Of a stretch of 64,000 nt of DNA, positions 1-9,604 are shown one piece after another. Source of the stretch: Subsaximicrobium wynnwilliamsii (GTDB taxonomy: Bacteria > Bacteroidota > Bacteroidia > Flavobacteriales > Flavobacteriaceae); contig NZ_VORM01000013.1 of the NCBI RefSeq assembly GCF_007997225.1, forward strand, positions 1 to 64,000, written 5' to 3'. The stretch's first letter is position 1. The number at the start of each line of letters is the position of its first letter. The notes under the pieces are model-generated. The model did no database searches, was not told the DNA's origin, and saw only the letters and a list, made by a program, of their open reading frames with translations. The translations under genes and the position numbers were made by a program.

Positions 1-685
1 GCAGCTAATCCACTAAGATCTCCAAAGGCTTGAAGTGCCAATTGAACGTAAAAATCCCAGAAGCGGCTACGCTTCGGGATTGTAATTGCAGGAGCGGGTC
101 AATTCTGGAACAGCGCAGCTAATCCACAAAGATCGGTCAAGGCTTGAAGTGCCAATTGAACATAAAAATACCAGAAGCGGCTACGCTTCGACTGTAATTG
201 CAGGGGCGGGTCAATTCTGGAACAGCGCAGCTAATCCACTAAGATCTCCAAAGGCTTGAAGTGCCATTTGAACATAAAAATACCAGAAGCGTGTACGCTT
301 CGGGACTGTAATTGCAGGAGCGGGTCAATTCTGGAACAGCGCAGCTAATCCACAAAGATCGCCAAAGGCTTGAAGTGCCATTTGAACATAAAAATACCAG
401 AAGCGTGTACGCTTCGGGATTGTAATTGCAGGAGCGTGTCAATTCTGGAACAGCGCAGCCAATCCACAAAGATCGGCCAAGGCTTGAAGTGCCAATTGAA
501 CGTAAAAATCCCAGAAGCGGCTACGCTTCGGGATTGTAATTGCAGGAGCGGGTCAACTCTGGAACAGCGCAGCTAATCCAGTGATGCTGAGCCAACGGCT
601 TGAAGTGCTTTATGAGAACAAAACGACCAGAGGCGCCAGAGCGTTTTAGTATGGTAACTATGATATCAGTCATTTCACGAACCGC
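1..685. repeat. 114-bp tandem repeat array, about 6 units, truncated by window start
   Basis: Units begin at 1, 115, 227, 341, 455 and 569, each opening with GCAGCTAATCC or a close variant. Lengths are 114, 112, 114, 114, 114 and about 117 nt. The first five are nearly identical; the sixth (569-685) is clearly degraded, and a seventh start is faintly visible at 686. Each unit carries a short hairpin, GAAGCG-N4-CGCTTC; units 3 and 4 have TGTA in the loop and the others GCTA. Because 114 is a multiple of three, long open frames run through the array on both strands, but they have no start context and no protein-like composition. The array probably continues upstream. Function unknown; there are no spacers, so it is not a CRISPR. 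Confidence 0.9.
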
Positions 686-784
686 GCAGCTTATCTGTTG
701 GTTGGTGCTAAGATATTAATCAAGCAGGTTTGTACTTTGATAAAAAAGTCTTTCGGGATCTAAAATTAATTCAGTTCTTTGTTA

Positions 785-2050
785 CTACACCAAATCCAAA
801 ACCCGCTCTAAAGCCATACCACGGGAACCTTTAATGAGTAAGAGCGCGTTATCAAGCTCCAATTCTGAAACCTTTGACTTTAAATCTTCAAAGGTTTCAA
901 AAAATCTGATTTTAGCAGCGTTTGAATTGGTTTTGTAAAAGTGTCTTCCGACGAAAATAACCGAATCCACATCTAGATCGCCAACAAAATCCACAATAGC
1001 CTGATGCTCCTGTGATGCCTCTTTGCCGAGTTCAAACATGTCTCCCAGAATGGCTATTTTTCTAGTGTGCTCTTGAATTTGTAAGTTTTGCAATGCAGCG
1101 AGCATACTGGTGGGATTTGCATTATAGGCATCCAAAATAATGTTCAGGTTGTTTTTTTCAATGAGCTGAGATCTGTTATTCTTCGGAACATAGGTTTCTA
1201 TGCCACTCACTATGGCTTCGTCTGGAACCCCAAAATGAGAACCAATGGCAATGGCAGCACAGATATTGTTGAAGTTGTAAATACCCGTAAGTTTCGATTT
1301 GATTTCCGAAGTATTGAATGTTATGTTGAAATAGGGCGGTGCATGCTCTAAGCTGATGTCATTTCCAAATTTGATGATATCATCATAATCTCCAGCCTGT
1401 TTGATTTGTAAGGTGTCGGTTTCGTTGATGAAAATGGTTTTGTGCTGCTGTTTCAAATGTACGTAAAGCTCAGACTTCCCTTTAATCACACCTTCTACAC
1501 CGCCAAAACCTTCAAGGTGTGCTTTACCAAAATTGGTAATCAAGCCATAATCTGGAAGCGCAATAGTGCATAAGAATTCGATTTCTTTTTGGTGGTTCGC
1601 GCCCATTTCCACGATGCCAATTTCGGTATCTTTAGTCAGTTCGAGCAATGTTAGTGGCACACCAATATGATTGTTGAGATTGCCTTTGGTGGCGATGGTG
1701 TTGTATTTTTGAGATAATACCGCGTTGATGAGTTCCTTGGTGGTGGTTTTGCCGTTGCTTCCGGTAAGCGCAATTATAGGCGTGTTCAATTGCTTTCGAT
1801 GTTGGGTTGCTAGTTGTTGTAATGTGTTAAGGACGTTTGCCGTCAAAATATAACGTTCATCTACCGCATACTCCAATTCATCCACAATACAAAAAGAGGC
1901 CCCTTTCTTTAAAGCTTCCGAGGCAAATTTGTTTCCGTTGAAATTTTCGCCCTTCAGCGCGAAAAACATGCAGTTTTCACTAATGGTTCGCGTATCGGTA
2001 GAAACGGTCGAGCAACTTAGGAAACGCGTGTATATCTGGTCTATTGTCAT
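785..2050 (-). CDS. murF: UDP-N-acetylmuramoyl-tripeptide--D-alanyl-D-alanine ligase MurF
   Basis: MurF performs the last cytoplasmic ligation of the peptidoglycan precursor, adding D-Ala-D-Ala to the UDP-MurNAc tripeptide with ATP. The 421-residue product has the Mur ligase order: an N-terminal domain with the STDTR signature near residue 17, the ATP-binding loop GSNGKTTT at 97-104, the NLNNHIGVP motif near 124, EMGANHQKEI, and a C-terminal domain with LGDMFELG. The ATG at 2050 was chosen because the frame stays open upstream only by reading through the terminator hairpin at 2071-2093, and MTIDQIY matches usual MurF N-termini. It follows gldJ on the same strand, an order I recall as common in Flavobacteriaceae. 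Confidence 0.95.
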   Translation of the reverse strand: MTIDQIYTRFLSCSTVSTDTRTISENCMFFALKGENFNGNKFASEALKKGASFCIVDELEYAVDERYILTANVLNTLQQLATQHRKQLNTPIIALTGSNGKTTTKELINAVLSQKYNTIATKGNLNNHIGVPLTLLELTKDTEIGIVEMGANHQKEIEFLCTIALPDYGLITNFGKAHLEGFGGVEGVIKGKSELYVHLKQQHKTIFINETDTLQIKQAGDYDDIIKFGNDISLEHAPPYFNITFNTSEIKSKLTGIYNFNNICAAIAIGSHFGVPDEAIVSGIETYVPKNNRSQLIEKNNLNIILDAYNANPTSMLAALQNLQIQEHTRKIAILGDMFELGKEASQEHQAIVDFVGDLDVDSVIFVGRHFYKTNSNAAKIRFFETFEDLKSKVSELELDNALLLIKGSRGMALERVLDLV

Positions 2051-2070
2051 GAAATAAATGTAATAAAAAA

Positions 2071-2093
2071 GTCCTAACTGCAACAGTTAGGAC
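2071..2093 (-). terminator. Intrinsic terminator after gldJ
   Basis: A perfect 10-bp stem (GTCCTAACTG / CAGTTAGGAC) with a 3-nt loop is flanked by an A run on one side and seven T on the other, so it can work in both directions. It lies between the gldJ stop and the murF start, and separates the two genes unless there is readthrough. Confidence 0.85.
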
Positions 2094-2117
2094 TTTTTTT
2101 ATTTTTTTAAATATCAA

Positions 2118-3791
2118 TTAGTTTCTTTTTTTGCCGCTGCCTTGTGTTTTAGAACCTACACGGGACATGGCGCATCTAAAGCCGATATAATCGGTGGCCA
2201 TATCTTGTGGGAAATAACGACGTTGCGCTGGGTCAAGCCAATACGCACGGTCTCTCCAAGAGCCACCTTTGTAAACTCTAACTTCATCATTTATGAGCGA
2301 GGTTCTTTGGTTTGATTCATCATATTCTTTTACGATTTTTCCAAGCGAATCTCTTTCCACATTATGAAGCGGTGAATTGTACATTTTATGAGTGATCACA
2401 TCTTCCTCACTTTCTTCAAAACTATCTGCATATTGACGTGAGGATCTGGCATCACCATCTCTAAAGTTTCTGTTGTCACTTTGGTCAAACTGAGTTCTCA
2501 AATACGTATCGTTTTCGTCGACGCCAACTTGTAGTATTTCGCCTGGCAAGTTTCTAGCTACGACTTTACCGTTACTTAATGTATCATAAACGATCTCTTC
2601 CGGAGTTACAATTTTAACTGTGCCGTCTTCAGTAATGGCGTTTTTGGTATAGACGTTACCTCTATAGTAGTTGAAATCGTTGAACTCATCATCAACAATA
2701 GGTCTATAAACATCTGCTACCCATTCGGCAACGTTTCCTGCCATGTCATACAAGCCATAAGGATTTGGTTCATAAGACATCACTTGAGCAGTGATATCTG
2801 CACCATCGTCTGACCAGCCAGCGATACCGCCATAATCACCTTTGCCTTGCTTAAAGTTGGCCAATTGATCCCCTTTGGTTTTACGGGCACCTGAACGCGT
2901 ATATTGTCCGTCCCATGGGTATTTTTTACGGCCTCTGTACACATTGAAGCTCCTCAATTCACTCATGCCCAATGCTGCATATTCCCACTCGGCTTCGGTT
3001 GGAAGTCTGTAATCTGGTGATATAAGACCAGATTCACGATTTGCATACACATTAATGGTGTCTCCAGCAGCAGTGGTCTGTACGCGTCTTCTTGAACGGT
3101 CTGGGTTAATAATGGAGTCATTCCCACCGTAAGTTTCAGTTGGCGCATTTATATAGGTGTCCACGTTGAAATTACTTTCTCCGGTAGAGGTCAAATGAGA
3201 ATCGCGCTCTAGGTAGCCAGCTTCTTGCAAAGTCATTTCAGCAACCCTGTCGGTTCTCCAATTTGCAAATTCCACTGCCTGGATCCAGCTTACGCCTACT
3301 ACCGGATATTCTCCATACCCAGGATGACGCAAATAATTTTCGGTCATTGTTTCAGCATAACCCAATCTATTTCTCCAAACCAATGTATCTGGCAATACGC
3401 CGTGATAAATTAATCTGTAATTTTCTTCTTCTGGCGGGTAGGTTCGTTTAACCCAATCCAAAAATTCGAGGTACATTTTGTTGGTTACCTCAGTCTCATC
3501 CATATAAAAGGATTGAACGTGCTGTTGACTAGGGGCGTTGTTCCAATCGTGCATTGGATCATCTGCAACTCTACCCATGGTAAAAGTTCCACCTTCTATA
3601 AAAACCAATCCAGGACCGGCTTCTTGTTCTTGAAACTTATCGTTGTATTGAAAACCTCCATTCTTGTCATTGATTTTCCATCCTGTGGCTCTGGAGTTGC
3701 CATCGGAGGAATTTCTACTACAACCCACAATTGTTAAAGATGCCATTAGGGCCAATAGTATCCTTAGATTTAAGATGTGTTTCATGTTCAT
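2118..3791 (-). CDS. gldJ: Gliding motility / type IX secretion lipoprotein GldJ
   Basis: GldJ is an outer-membrane lipoprotein of the type IX secretion and gliding apparatus; in Flavobacterium it is needed for stability of GldK and of the motor-associated ring (family knowledge). The 557-residue product starts with a lipoprotein signal ending in LTIVGC, with lipidated Cys24. The rest is a sulfatase-modifying-factor (FGE) fold: GGTFTMGRV near residue 67, NMAGNVAEW-like text (DMAGNVAEW) in the middle, and KGGSWRDR...GFRC near the end. Length and fold match GldJ rather than GldK. A second ATG at 3785 would shorten it by two residues. porU and porV, also type IX components, lie divergently next door. 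Confidence 0.93.
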   Translation of the reverse strand: MNMKHILNLRILLALMASLTIVGCSRNSSDGNSRATGWKINDKNGGFQYNDKFQEQEAGPGLVFIEGGTFTMGRVADDPMHDWNNAPSQQHVQSFYMDETEVTNKMYLEFLDWVKRTYPPEEENYRLIYHGVLPDTLVWRNRLGYAETMTENYLRHPGYGEYPVVGVSWIQAVEFANWRTDRVAEMTLQEAGYLERDSHLTSTGESNFNVDTYINAPTETYGGNDSIINPDRSRRRVQTTAAGDTINVYANRESGLISPDYRLPTEAEWEYAALGMSELRSFNVYRGRKKYPWDGQYTRSGARKTKGDQLANFKQGKGDYGGIAGWSDDGADITAQVMSYEPNPYGLYDMAGNVAEWVADVYRPIVDDEFNDFNYYRGNVYTKNAITEDGTVKIVTPEEIVYDTLSNGKVVARNLPGEILQVGVDENDTYLRTQFDQSDNRNFRDGDARSSRQYADSFEESEEDVITHKMYNSPLHNVERDSLGKIVKEYDESNQRTSLINDEVRVYKGGSWRDRAYWLDPAQRRYFPQDMATDYIGFRCAMSRVGSKTQGSGKKRN

Positions 3792-3980
3792 ACTTTTTAA
3801 GTAAGCTAATTAATTTTAGAGACGCAATATAGTAATTAAAGGTAAACTAACAACATTTTTTTAAGATTTCATCGAAAAAAAGTGCATTTCAACCTATTTT
3901 TTATACCTAATAACGGATATTTCGCCGTTTTCAGGGCATGTGGCGTTTATATTAACGAACTTAAAAATTAATTATTGTTG

Positions 3981-3988
3981 TAAATTTG
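3981..3988 (+). promoter_or_regulatory. Putative porU promoter, -7 box TAAATTTG
   Basis: The box matches the Bacteroidetes TAnnTTTG consensus and would start transcription near 3992, upstream of both candidate porU starts. No convincing -33 TTTG is visible at the right distance, so this is tentative. Confidence 0.4.
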
Positions 3989-4041
3989 AACAAATACTAC
4001 CTGCTCCATAATAACAAATGCCTAAAGTCGTTACTAATTGT

Positions 4042-7000
4042 ATGAAAAAATCATTACCCATTTTCCTTATCCTTTGCAGTGTTTTGGCTTATGCCCAACA
4101 AAAAAAGTTTGAGATCAATTGGCAGGATAATAAAGTAATGGAGACCGAAACCACTAAGATGGAAGTCCCTGCTTTTGACGCGGCGCATTTCAGTTTTTCT
4201 GAAGAATCCGGACTAAAATATTTTGCGCAGTGGAAAGTGCCTTCTACCATCAACAGCGGTTCTTTGAAATTGAGCAATTTGTCTTATTCCGTTATGAGTG
4301 CCAATGAGCTTAAGGACTTACCAAGCCAAACCATCCCAGGCTCTCCAAACGCCACCTTGCGCAATGCTGTTGCTCGGGACAATCAATTTGCTTTCCTAGA
4401 GTTTTCGCCCATTATAAAGGAAAATGGTATCTACAAAAAAATAACCGGATTTGTGATTGATTACAGTTATGGATCAAACAGCAATTTGTACGCAAGAAAC
4501 AACGAAAACATAGAGAATTCGGTTTTGAGCTCCGGCAGCTGGCATAAATTTTATGTCGATAAATCGGGCGTTTTCAAATTAAGTAAGAGTTTTCTCGATA
4601 GAATTGGAGTCAATACCAATGTTGACCCACGTACCATAAAGATATTTGGTAATGGAGGCGCGATGCTCCCCTTGATCAATCAAGACTTTTATCCGTTGGA
4701 TCTTACTGAGAATGCCATAAAGTTTGTAGGCGAAGAAGATGGCACTTTTGACACTAACGATTATATCTTGTTTTATGCAGAAGGTCCGCGAGAATACAAC
4801 GATGAAAGCAATACCAATATCAATCTTTTTACCGATAAATCCCACTATTTTGTTAACGTAGGTGCAGGCACTGGCAAACGCATCGCTCCCCTGAACCAAC
4901 CGAGCGCAGCAGCAAATTTGACGGTTGATACTTTTCAAGATTATCAATTTTATGAAACGGATGAGTACAATATTGGCAAACTGGGTAGGCGCTGGTTTGG
5001 CGATCGTTTTGATGTGGAAAACCAGAGGGAGTATAAATTCAATTTTCCAAATTTGGTTAGCTCTGAGCCCGCTAGGGTAAAGGTGCTTACTGGAGCAGTT
5101 AATGAGGGTAACATAAATACAACAATGAGTGTTGTGATAAACGGGCAATTGGTAAACAGTATGACCTTTGCCCCGCTAAGCGCGCAAAGCAACTTGTTGG
5201 GAAGTTCTAGGAGTTACTCAAGCAACATCATCTTGAACGCTGCAGAAGTCACTTTCAATCTAAGTTACGACAATGCCGGTAATCCCACCTCAGTAGGCTA
5301 TTTGGATTATATCTCTATCGAAGCGACCAGGCAATTGCGTTTTGAGGGGGCCCAATTCCCTTTCTATAATAAGGAGGTGTCAACAACGAGCGGTGTTGTG
5401 CAATATAACCTCTCAAATGCTGCAAATGTTCAGGAAATTTGGGACATAACAGATAAATACAATGTGGCGAGCGCCGCAAATTTGGAGCAAACTGCTGACT
5501 TTTCATTCAAGGAAACCGCAGGTTCACAAAAAAAATATGTCATCGTTTCCAATCTCAATTATTATGAACCCTTACGTGATGGAAATTCTTCCGTAGCCAA
5601 TCAAAATTTAAAGGGAACCATTTTCAATAATACTCAAGGGGAGTTTGAGGATGTGGATTACCTTATTGTCACGCCAACTATTTTGCTGTCCCAAGCTCAG
5701 CGATTGGCACAGATCAACAGGGATAGAAATAACTTGAACGTGAAAGTGGTCACGCTTGATAAGATTTATACCGAGTTTAGCTCTGGAAACCAGGATATCG
5801 CAGCCATTCGCAATTTTGTGAGATATATCTATCAGAATGCCAGTAGCCCTGCCAATCGTATAAAATACGTGTGCCTATTTGGAGACAGTTCTTACGATTA
5901 TAAGGATCGGCTACCCAACAACACCAATTTAGTGCCTTCTTGGCATTCTAATAATGCCTTTAGTTTGACGAATTCCTTTGTTTCTGACGATTTCTTTGGA
6001 ATGATGGATCCACAGGAAGGCTCCATGGTTACCTCAGACCGATTGGATATCGCCATGGGTCGTATTCTTGCCGAAACACCTCAACGCGCCAAGGATATGA
6101 TTGATAAGGTTGAAACTTATTACGCCGAAGATTCCTTCGGAAGTTGGAGAAACAACATCGTGGTCATTTCCGACGATATTGATAAGCCCGGAGAGCAAAA
6201 CCTTCAGTTGACCACAGATGCCATTGCTGATGAGATAACTACCCAAAAACCTTTTATAAACGATATAAAAATCCATTCCGATGCCTTTCAGCAGCAAGCT
6301 ACAGCGAGCGGAGAACGCTATCCAGCAGTCAATAAAGCCATAAAAGACGCCATTGAGGTAGGAGCTTTGGTGGTCAATTATTTTGGTCATGGCGGAGAAG
6401 ACGGTTTGGCTGCCGAGCGTATCTTTACCAAGGTAGATGCCCAAGAGATCAGGAATATTTGCAAATACCATCTCTTTGTGACCGTGACCTGTGAGTACAC
6501 CAAATTTGATAACCCCCAACGTTTAACCGCTGGAGAATTTACGTATTGGAATAAGGAAGGTGGAGCCATTGGCTTGATCACGACCACGAGACGTATCTTT
6601 TTGAATACAGGTGTGGATTACAATGTGGTATTGGAGAAGTACTTATTTGCGTACGGTTCTAACGAGTATCCAAGTATGGCGGAAGCCTTGCGACAAACAA
6701 AGAATGACAATGCACTTGCTGGGAACCCCCAAAAAACCTTGGTGTTTTATATCGGGGATCCTGCGATGAAGTTGGCGATACCAAAACCAGATATCAAACT
6801 TAGCGCCGTTAATGATGTGCCTTTAGATCAACAAACTGAAGTGCTCGAGGCTTTGGGTCGGGTCAAAATGTCTGGCAAGGTGTACGATTCCCAAGGTAAC
6901 TTTTTGCCTAATTATAATGGTGTGCTTACCGCCACTGTTTTTGATAAGGAAATACAAAGACAAACGCTCGCCAATGACGGGACAGTAAATGGAGGCGTGG

Positions 7001-7896
7001 TTACAAAGATGGATTTTAGAACCTTGGGCGAAACCATCTTTAGGGGGCAGGCCACGGTTACCAATGGTAATTTTGATTTCAATTTTGTGGTACCACGGGA
7101 TATTGGTGTGCCTGTGGGCAATGGTCGGGTTAGCTTTTACTCAAAACAGGATAATATTTTAGATGATAAGTCGGGATTCAATAACGAGATTCAGGTGGGG
7201 GGCATCAATGAGAATGCTGCGGAAGACAATATTGGCCCGGTCATAAATCTATATATGAACGATGAAAATTTCGTTTCTGGCGGCATTACCAACGAGCAAC
7301 CTACTTTGTTGGCGAAACTTCAAGATGATAATGGCATCAACACAGCAAGCGGCATTGGGCATGACATCACTGCAATCATCGATGGTGATGAGATTAACCC
7401 TTTTATATTGAATGATTATTACCAAGCCAATGTGGACGATTATCAAAACGGAAAGGTAAGCTACCCGTTCAGGGATTTAGAACCAGGATTGCATACCTTG
7501 ACCTTAAAAGCTTGGGATGTTTACAACAATGCAGCCACCGCCGAAATTGATTTTGTGGTGCGTGATAAAGATGAAGAACTGGTCATTGAAAACGTTTTGA
7601 ATTACCCAAACCCCTTTATTGATTATACCGAATTTTGGTTCAATCACAATAGTTCTGATGTTTTGGACGTTTCTGTACAGATATTTACCGTGTCAGGTAA
7701 AATCGTGCGCACGCTCAACGGGCAAACCTCTGGCGGCAGCAAGGTGAGCAGTTCTTTGTCTAAGGATATTGTTTGGGATGGTCGCGATGATTTTGGCGAT
7801 AAAATTGGAAAGGGCGTTTATATCTATAAATTGAAAGTGCGATCCAACCAATTGAACAAGCAGGTGGAAAAGATAGAAAAACTAGTGATACTATAA
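4042..7896 (+). CDS. porU: Type IX secretion sortase PorU (C25 gingipain-family peptidase)
   Basis: PorU is the cell-surface cysteine endopeptidase that removes the C-terminal sorting domain from type IX cargo and attaches the cargo to lipopolysaccharide, acting with PorV. The 1284-residue product has a signal peptide ending AYA-Q. A peptidase C25 domain covers roughly residues 535-900, with catalytic His783 in NYFGHGG and Cys817 in VTVTCEY. A C-terminal sorting-type domain begins near NYPNPF (about 1186) and ends in the typical GKGVYIYKL...KLVIL pattern. The frame is open from an ATG at 4018, but the ATG at 4042 starts a clean signal peptide and is preferred. porV follows after 114 nt. Confidence 0.95.
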   Translation: MKKSLPIFLILCSVLAYAQQKKFEINWQDNKVMETETTKMEVPAFDAAHFSFSEESGLKYFAQWKVPSTINSGSLKLSNLSYSVMSANELKDLPSQTIPGSPNATLRNAVARDNQFAFLEFSPIIKENGIYKKITGFVIDYSYGSNSNLYARNNENIENSVLSSGSWHKFYVDKSGVFKLSKSFLDRIGVNTNVDPRTIKIFGNGGAMLPLINQDFYPLDLTENAIKFVGEEDGTFDTNDYILFYAEGPREYNDESNTNINLFTDKSHYFVNVGAGTGKRIAPLNQPSAAANLTVDTFQDYQFYETDEYNIGKLGRRWFGDRFDVENQREYKFNFPNLVSSEPARVKVLTGAVNEGNINTTMSVVINGQLVNSMTFAPLSAQSNLLGSSRSYSSNIILNAAEVTFNLSYDNAGNPTSVGYLDYISIEATRQLRFEGAQFPFYNKEVSTTSGVVQYNLSNAANVQEIWDITDKYNVASAANLEQTADFSFKETAGSQKKYVIVSNLNYYEPLRDGNSSVANQNLKGTIFNNTQGEFEDVDYLIVTPTILLSQAQRLAQINRDRNNLNVKVVTLDKIYTEFSSGNQDIAAIRNFVRYIYQNASSPANRIKYVCLFGDSSYDYKDRLPNNTNLVPSWHSNNAFSLTNSFVSDDFFGMMDPQEGSMVTSDRLDIAMGRILAETPQRAKDMIDKVETYYAEDSFGSWRNNIVVISDDIDKPGEQNLQLTTDAIADEITTQKPFINDIKIHSDAFQQQATASGERYPAVNKAIKDAIEVGALVVNYFGHGGEDGLAAERIFTKVDAQEIRNICKYHLFVTVTCEYTKFDNPQRLTAGEFTYWNKEGGAIGLITTTRRIFLNTGVDYNVVLEKYLFAYGSNEYPSMAEALRQTKNDNALAGNPQKTLVFYIGDPAMKLAIPKPDIKLSAVNDVPLDQQTEVLEALGRVKMSGKVYDSQGNFLPNYNGVLTATVFDKEIQRQTLANDGTVNGGVVTKMDFRTLGETIFRGQATVTNGNFDFNFVVPRDIGVPVGNGRVSFYSKQDNILDDKSGFNNEIQVGGINENAAEDNIGPVINLYMNDENFVSGGITNEQPTLLAKLQDDNGINTASGIGHDITAIIDGDEINPFILNDYYQANVDDYQNGKVSYPFRDLEPGLHTLTLKAWDVYNNAATAEIDFVVRDKDEELVIENVLNYPNPFIDYTEFWFNHNSSDVLDVSVQIFTVSGKIVRTLNGQTSGGSKVSSSLSKDIVWDGRDDFGDKIGKGVYIYKLKVRSNQLNKQVEKIEKLVIL

Positions 7897-7954
7897 ACTC
7901 GTCTAGGCTTTTTGTCTTTAACCGAAAAGTTAAGTGCTCTTTGCAATAAAAATA

Positions 7955-7962
7955 TATATTTG
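7955..7962 (+). promoter_or_regulatory. Putative porV promoter, -7 box TATATTTG
   Basis: An exact TAnnTTTG match lies in the gap between porU and porV. Transcription would start near 7966, which argues against any porV start upstream of this point and suggests porV can be expressed apart from porU. Confidence 0.5.
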
Positions 7963-8010
7963 TTAACCATTAATTGGTCTAAAAGCCTCCCCATGAACAC
8001 ACACATCCAA

Positions 8011-9249
8011 ATGAAAAAATACATTCTACCCCTAATCTTACTTACAATCTACAGTACTTCCAATGCACAGCAGGAAGGTCAAACCATCACATTTCCAAAT
8101 CAATCTTCAGTGATTACCACTGCGGTTCCTTTTATGCTTATCGCGCCAGATGCGCGTTCCGCAGGGATGGGAGATATGGGTGTGGCCACTTCGGTTGATG
8201 CCTATTCCCAACAATGGAACTCAGCAAAATACGCCTTTTCTGAAGCAAAATCTGGTATTGCGGTTAGTTATACGCCCTACTTGAGTAAGTTGGTAAACGA
8301 TATTTCTGTGGGGTACCTTACCTATTTCAATAGAATTAACGAGCAAAGTGCCTTTGGCTTCAGTTTCAAGTATTTCGGATTGGGAGAAATTGAGATCAGG
8401 CCAGATGAGTTTTCACAGCCAACTATAGAAAAACCTAATGAATTTACCGTGGATGTGTCCTATTCTTTACGATTGGCGCAGCAATTCTCCATGGCGGTAG
8501 CTTTGCGATACTTGAGGTCAGATCTTAGAATTCAAGCCGTAGATGCCAATGCCCAAGCTGCTGGCTCTTTTGGTGTGGACATTTCAGGATTTTATCAAAG
8601 TGAAGAACAAGCTTATGACAGCTTTAACGGAAGAACCCGTTTGGGTTTCGCCATTCAAAATTTAGGGCCGAAAATCAAATATGATGATGGGGGTCGCGAA
8701 AACTTTTTGCCAACCAACCTAAGACTGGGTGGTGGCTTTGATTTTATTTTTGATGAATACAATAAATTAGCGGTTACTGCTGAGGTCACCAAGCTATTAG
8801 TGCCTACACCACCGTTATTTGGTTTTGTTGACACCAACGGTGACGGTGCTCAAACCAACGACGATCCAGCAACACCAGATATCAACGAAGCTGAGCAGAC
8901 GATCATTACTCAAGGTCAAAGCACAGATGTGAGTTTTCTTTCGGGCGTGTTCCAGTCCTTTGGTGATGCTCCAGGTGGTTTTAGTGAAGAGTTGAAAGAG
9001 TTCACTTGGGCTTTGGGCGCAGAATACCTCTATCAAGATTCCTTTGCATTTAGAGCAGGTTACTTCAATGAAAGTGATGATAAAGGCGCTAGAAAATTTT
9101 TCGCCTTGGGTGCAGGGTTTAAATACACCACCATCAATATTGATTTGTCCTATCTGTTTTCTGCATCTCAAATCCAGAGTCCGTTGGAGAATACTTTACG
9201 CTTCTCGCTGTCCTTTAACTTTGGAGAGGGAGAGTATAGAGAATACTAG
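8011..9249 (+). CDS. porV: Type IX secretion outer-membrane shuttle protein PorV
   Basis: PorV (LptO) is a FadL-like outer-membrane beta-barrel that collects type IX cargo at the translocon and delivers it to PorU. The 412-residue product has a signal peptide ending SNAQ, then the family's N-terminal text FMLIAPDARSAGMGD and amphipathic strands to a C-terminus ending in an aromatic-rich beta strand. An acidic insert around residue 275 (DTNGDGAQTNDDP) resembles calcium-loop spacing, but this is only an impression. The frame is open from 7912 and there is another ATG at 7993; the ATG at 8011 was taken because MKKYILPL starts the signal peptide directly and lies downstream of the promoter-like box. 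Confidence 0.93.
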   Translation: MKKYILPLILLTIYSTSNAQQEGQTITFPNQSSVITTAVPFMLIAPDARSAGMGDMGVATSVDAYSQQWNSAKYAFSEAKSGIAVSYTPYLSKLVNDISVGYLTYFNRINEQSAFGFSFKYFGLGEIEIRPDEFSQPTIEKPNEFTVDVSYSLRLAQQFSMAVALRYLRSDLRIQAVDANAQAAGSFGVDISGFYQSEEQAYDSFNGRTRLGFAIQNLGPKIKYDDGGRENFLPTNLRLGGGFDFIFDEYNKLAVTAEVTKLLVPTPPLFGFVDTNGDGAQTNDDPATPDINEAEQTIITQGQSTDVSFLSGVFQSFGDAPGGFSEELKEFTWALGAEYLYQDSFAFRAGYFNESDDKGARKFFALGAGFKYTTINIDLSYLFSASQIQSPLENTLRFSLSFNFGEGEYREY

Positions 9250-9539
9250 AGCTCACGGATATTCATAAGGACATAAGACCCTGCCTACCGGCAGGCAGGC
9301 GCGGCGCTCTTAGATTATAGATTATAGACTCGATTTGCACTAACTGTTCATTTACTTCCAGAAATTTATGGATGTCGAATAATTTCAGCAAAATCCTGGA
9401 GTTTTAGGTAAAATGATTTACGTCTAGCCTCAAACCTCTAGCTGCTAGCCTCTAGGTTCTAGCATCTAACCTCTAACCTCTAGCTTCTAGCTTCTAGCCT
9501 CTAGCCTCTAGTATTACTGCCAAAATCATTAAATTTCCT
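9250..9539. repeat. Gene-free region with inverted repeat and degenerate 7-mer repeats
   Basis: CCTGCC-TACC-GGCAGG (9280-9295) is a short hairpin related to the larger palindrome at 59462-59497. From about 9422 to 9511 runs a degenerate tandem of 7-mers around CTCTAGC/TTCTAGC. No open frame of interest was seen. The repeat is probably replication slippage in non-coding DNA. Confidence 0.75.
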
Positions 9540-9547
9540 TACTTTTA
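9540..9547 (+). promoter_or_regulatory. Putative cdd promoter, -7 box TACTTTTA
   Basis: A near-match to TAnnTTTG places the transcript start near 9551, immediately ahead of the terminator-like hairpin at 9554-9586. Confidence 0.4.
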
Positions 9548-9553
9548 CAACAC

Positions 9554-9586
9554 AAAAAAACTATTGTTAACCGCAATGGTTTTTTT
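9554..9586 (+). terminator. Terminator-like hairpin in the cdd leader
   Basis: A 13-bp stem with one G-T pair (AAAAAAACTATTG / CAATGGTTTTTTT), a 7-nt loop and seven T residues. It ends 18 nt before the cdd ATG. It may be a late terminator for porV or an attenuator of cdd; the sequence alone does not decide. Confidence 0.6.
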
Positions 9587-9604
9587 GTCTAAACCCGTTT
9601 CCTA

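Noticed and set aside
239-576. Open frames of 68-76 codons on both strands within the tandem array
   Set aside because: They exist because the 114-bp unit is a multiple of three. They merely repeat the unit, have no start context and are not protein-like.
1-685. CRISPR array
   Set aside because: Units are contiguous and almost identical over 114 bp; there are no unique spacers and no cas genes nearby.
2051-2083. Eleven extra N-terminal residues on MurF
   Set aside because: They are translated from a terminator hairpin.
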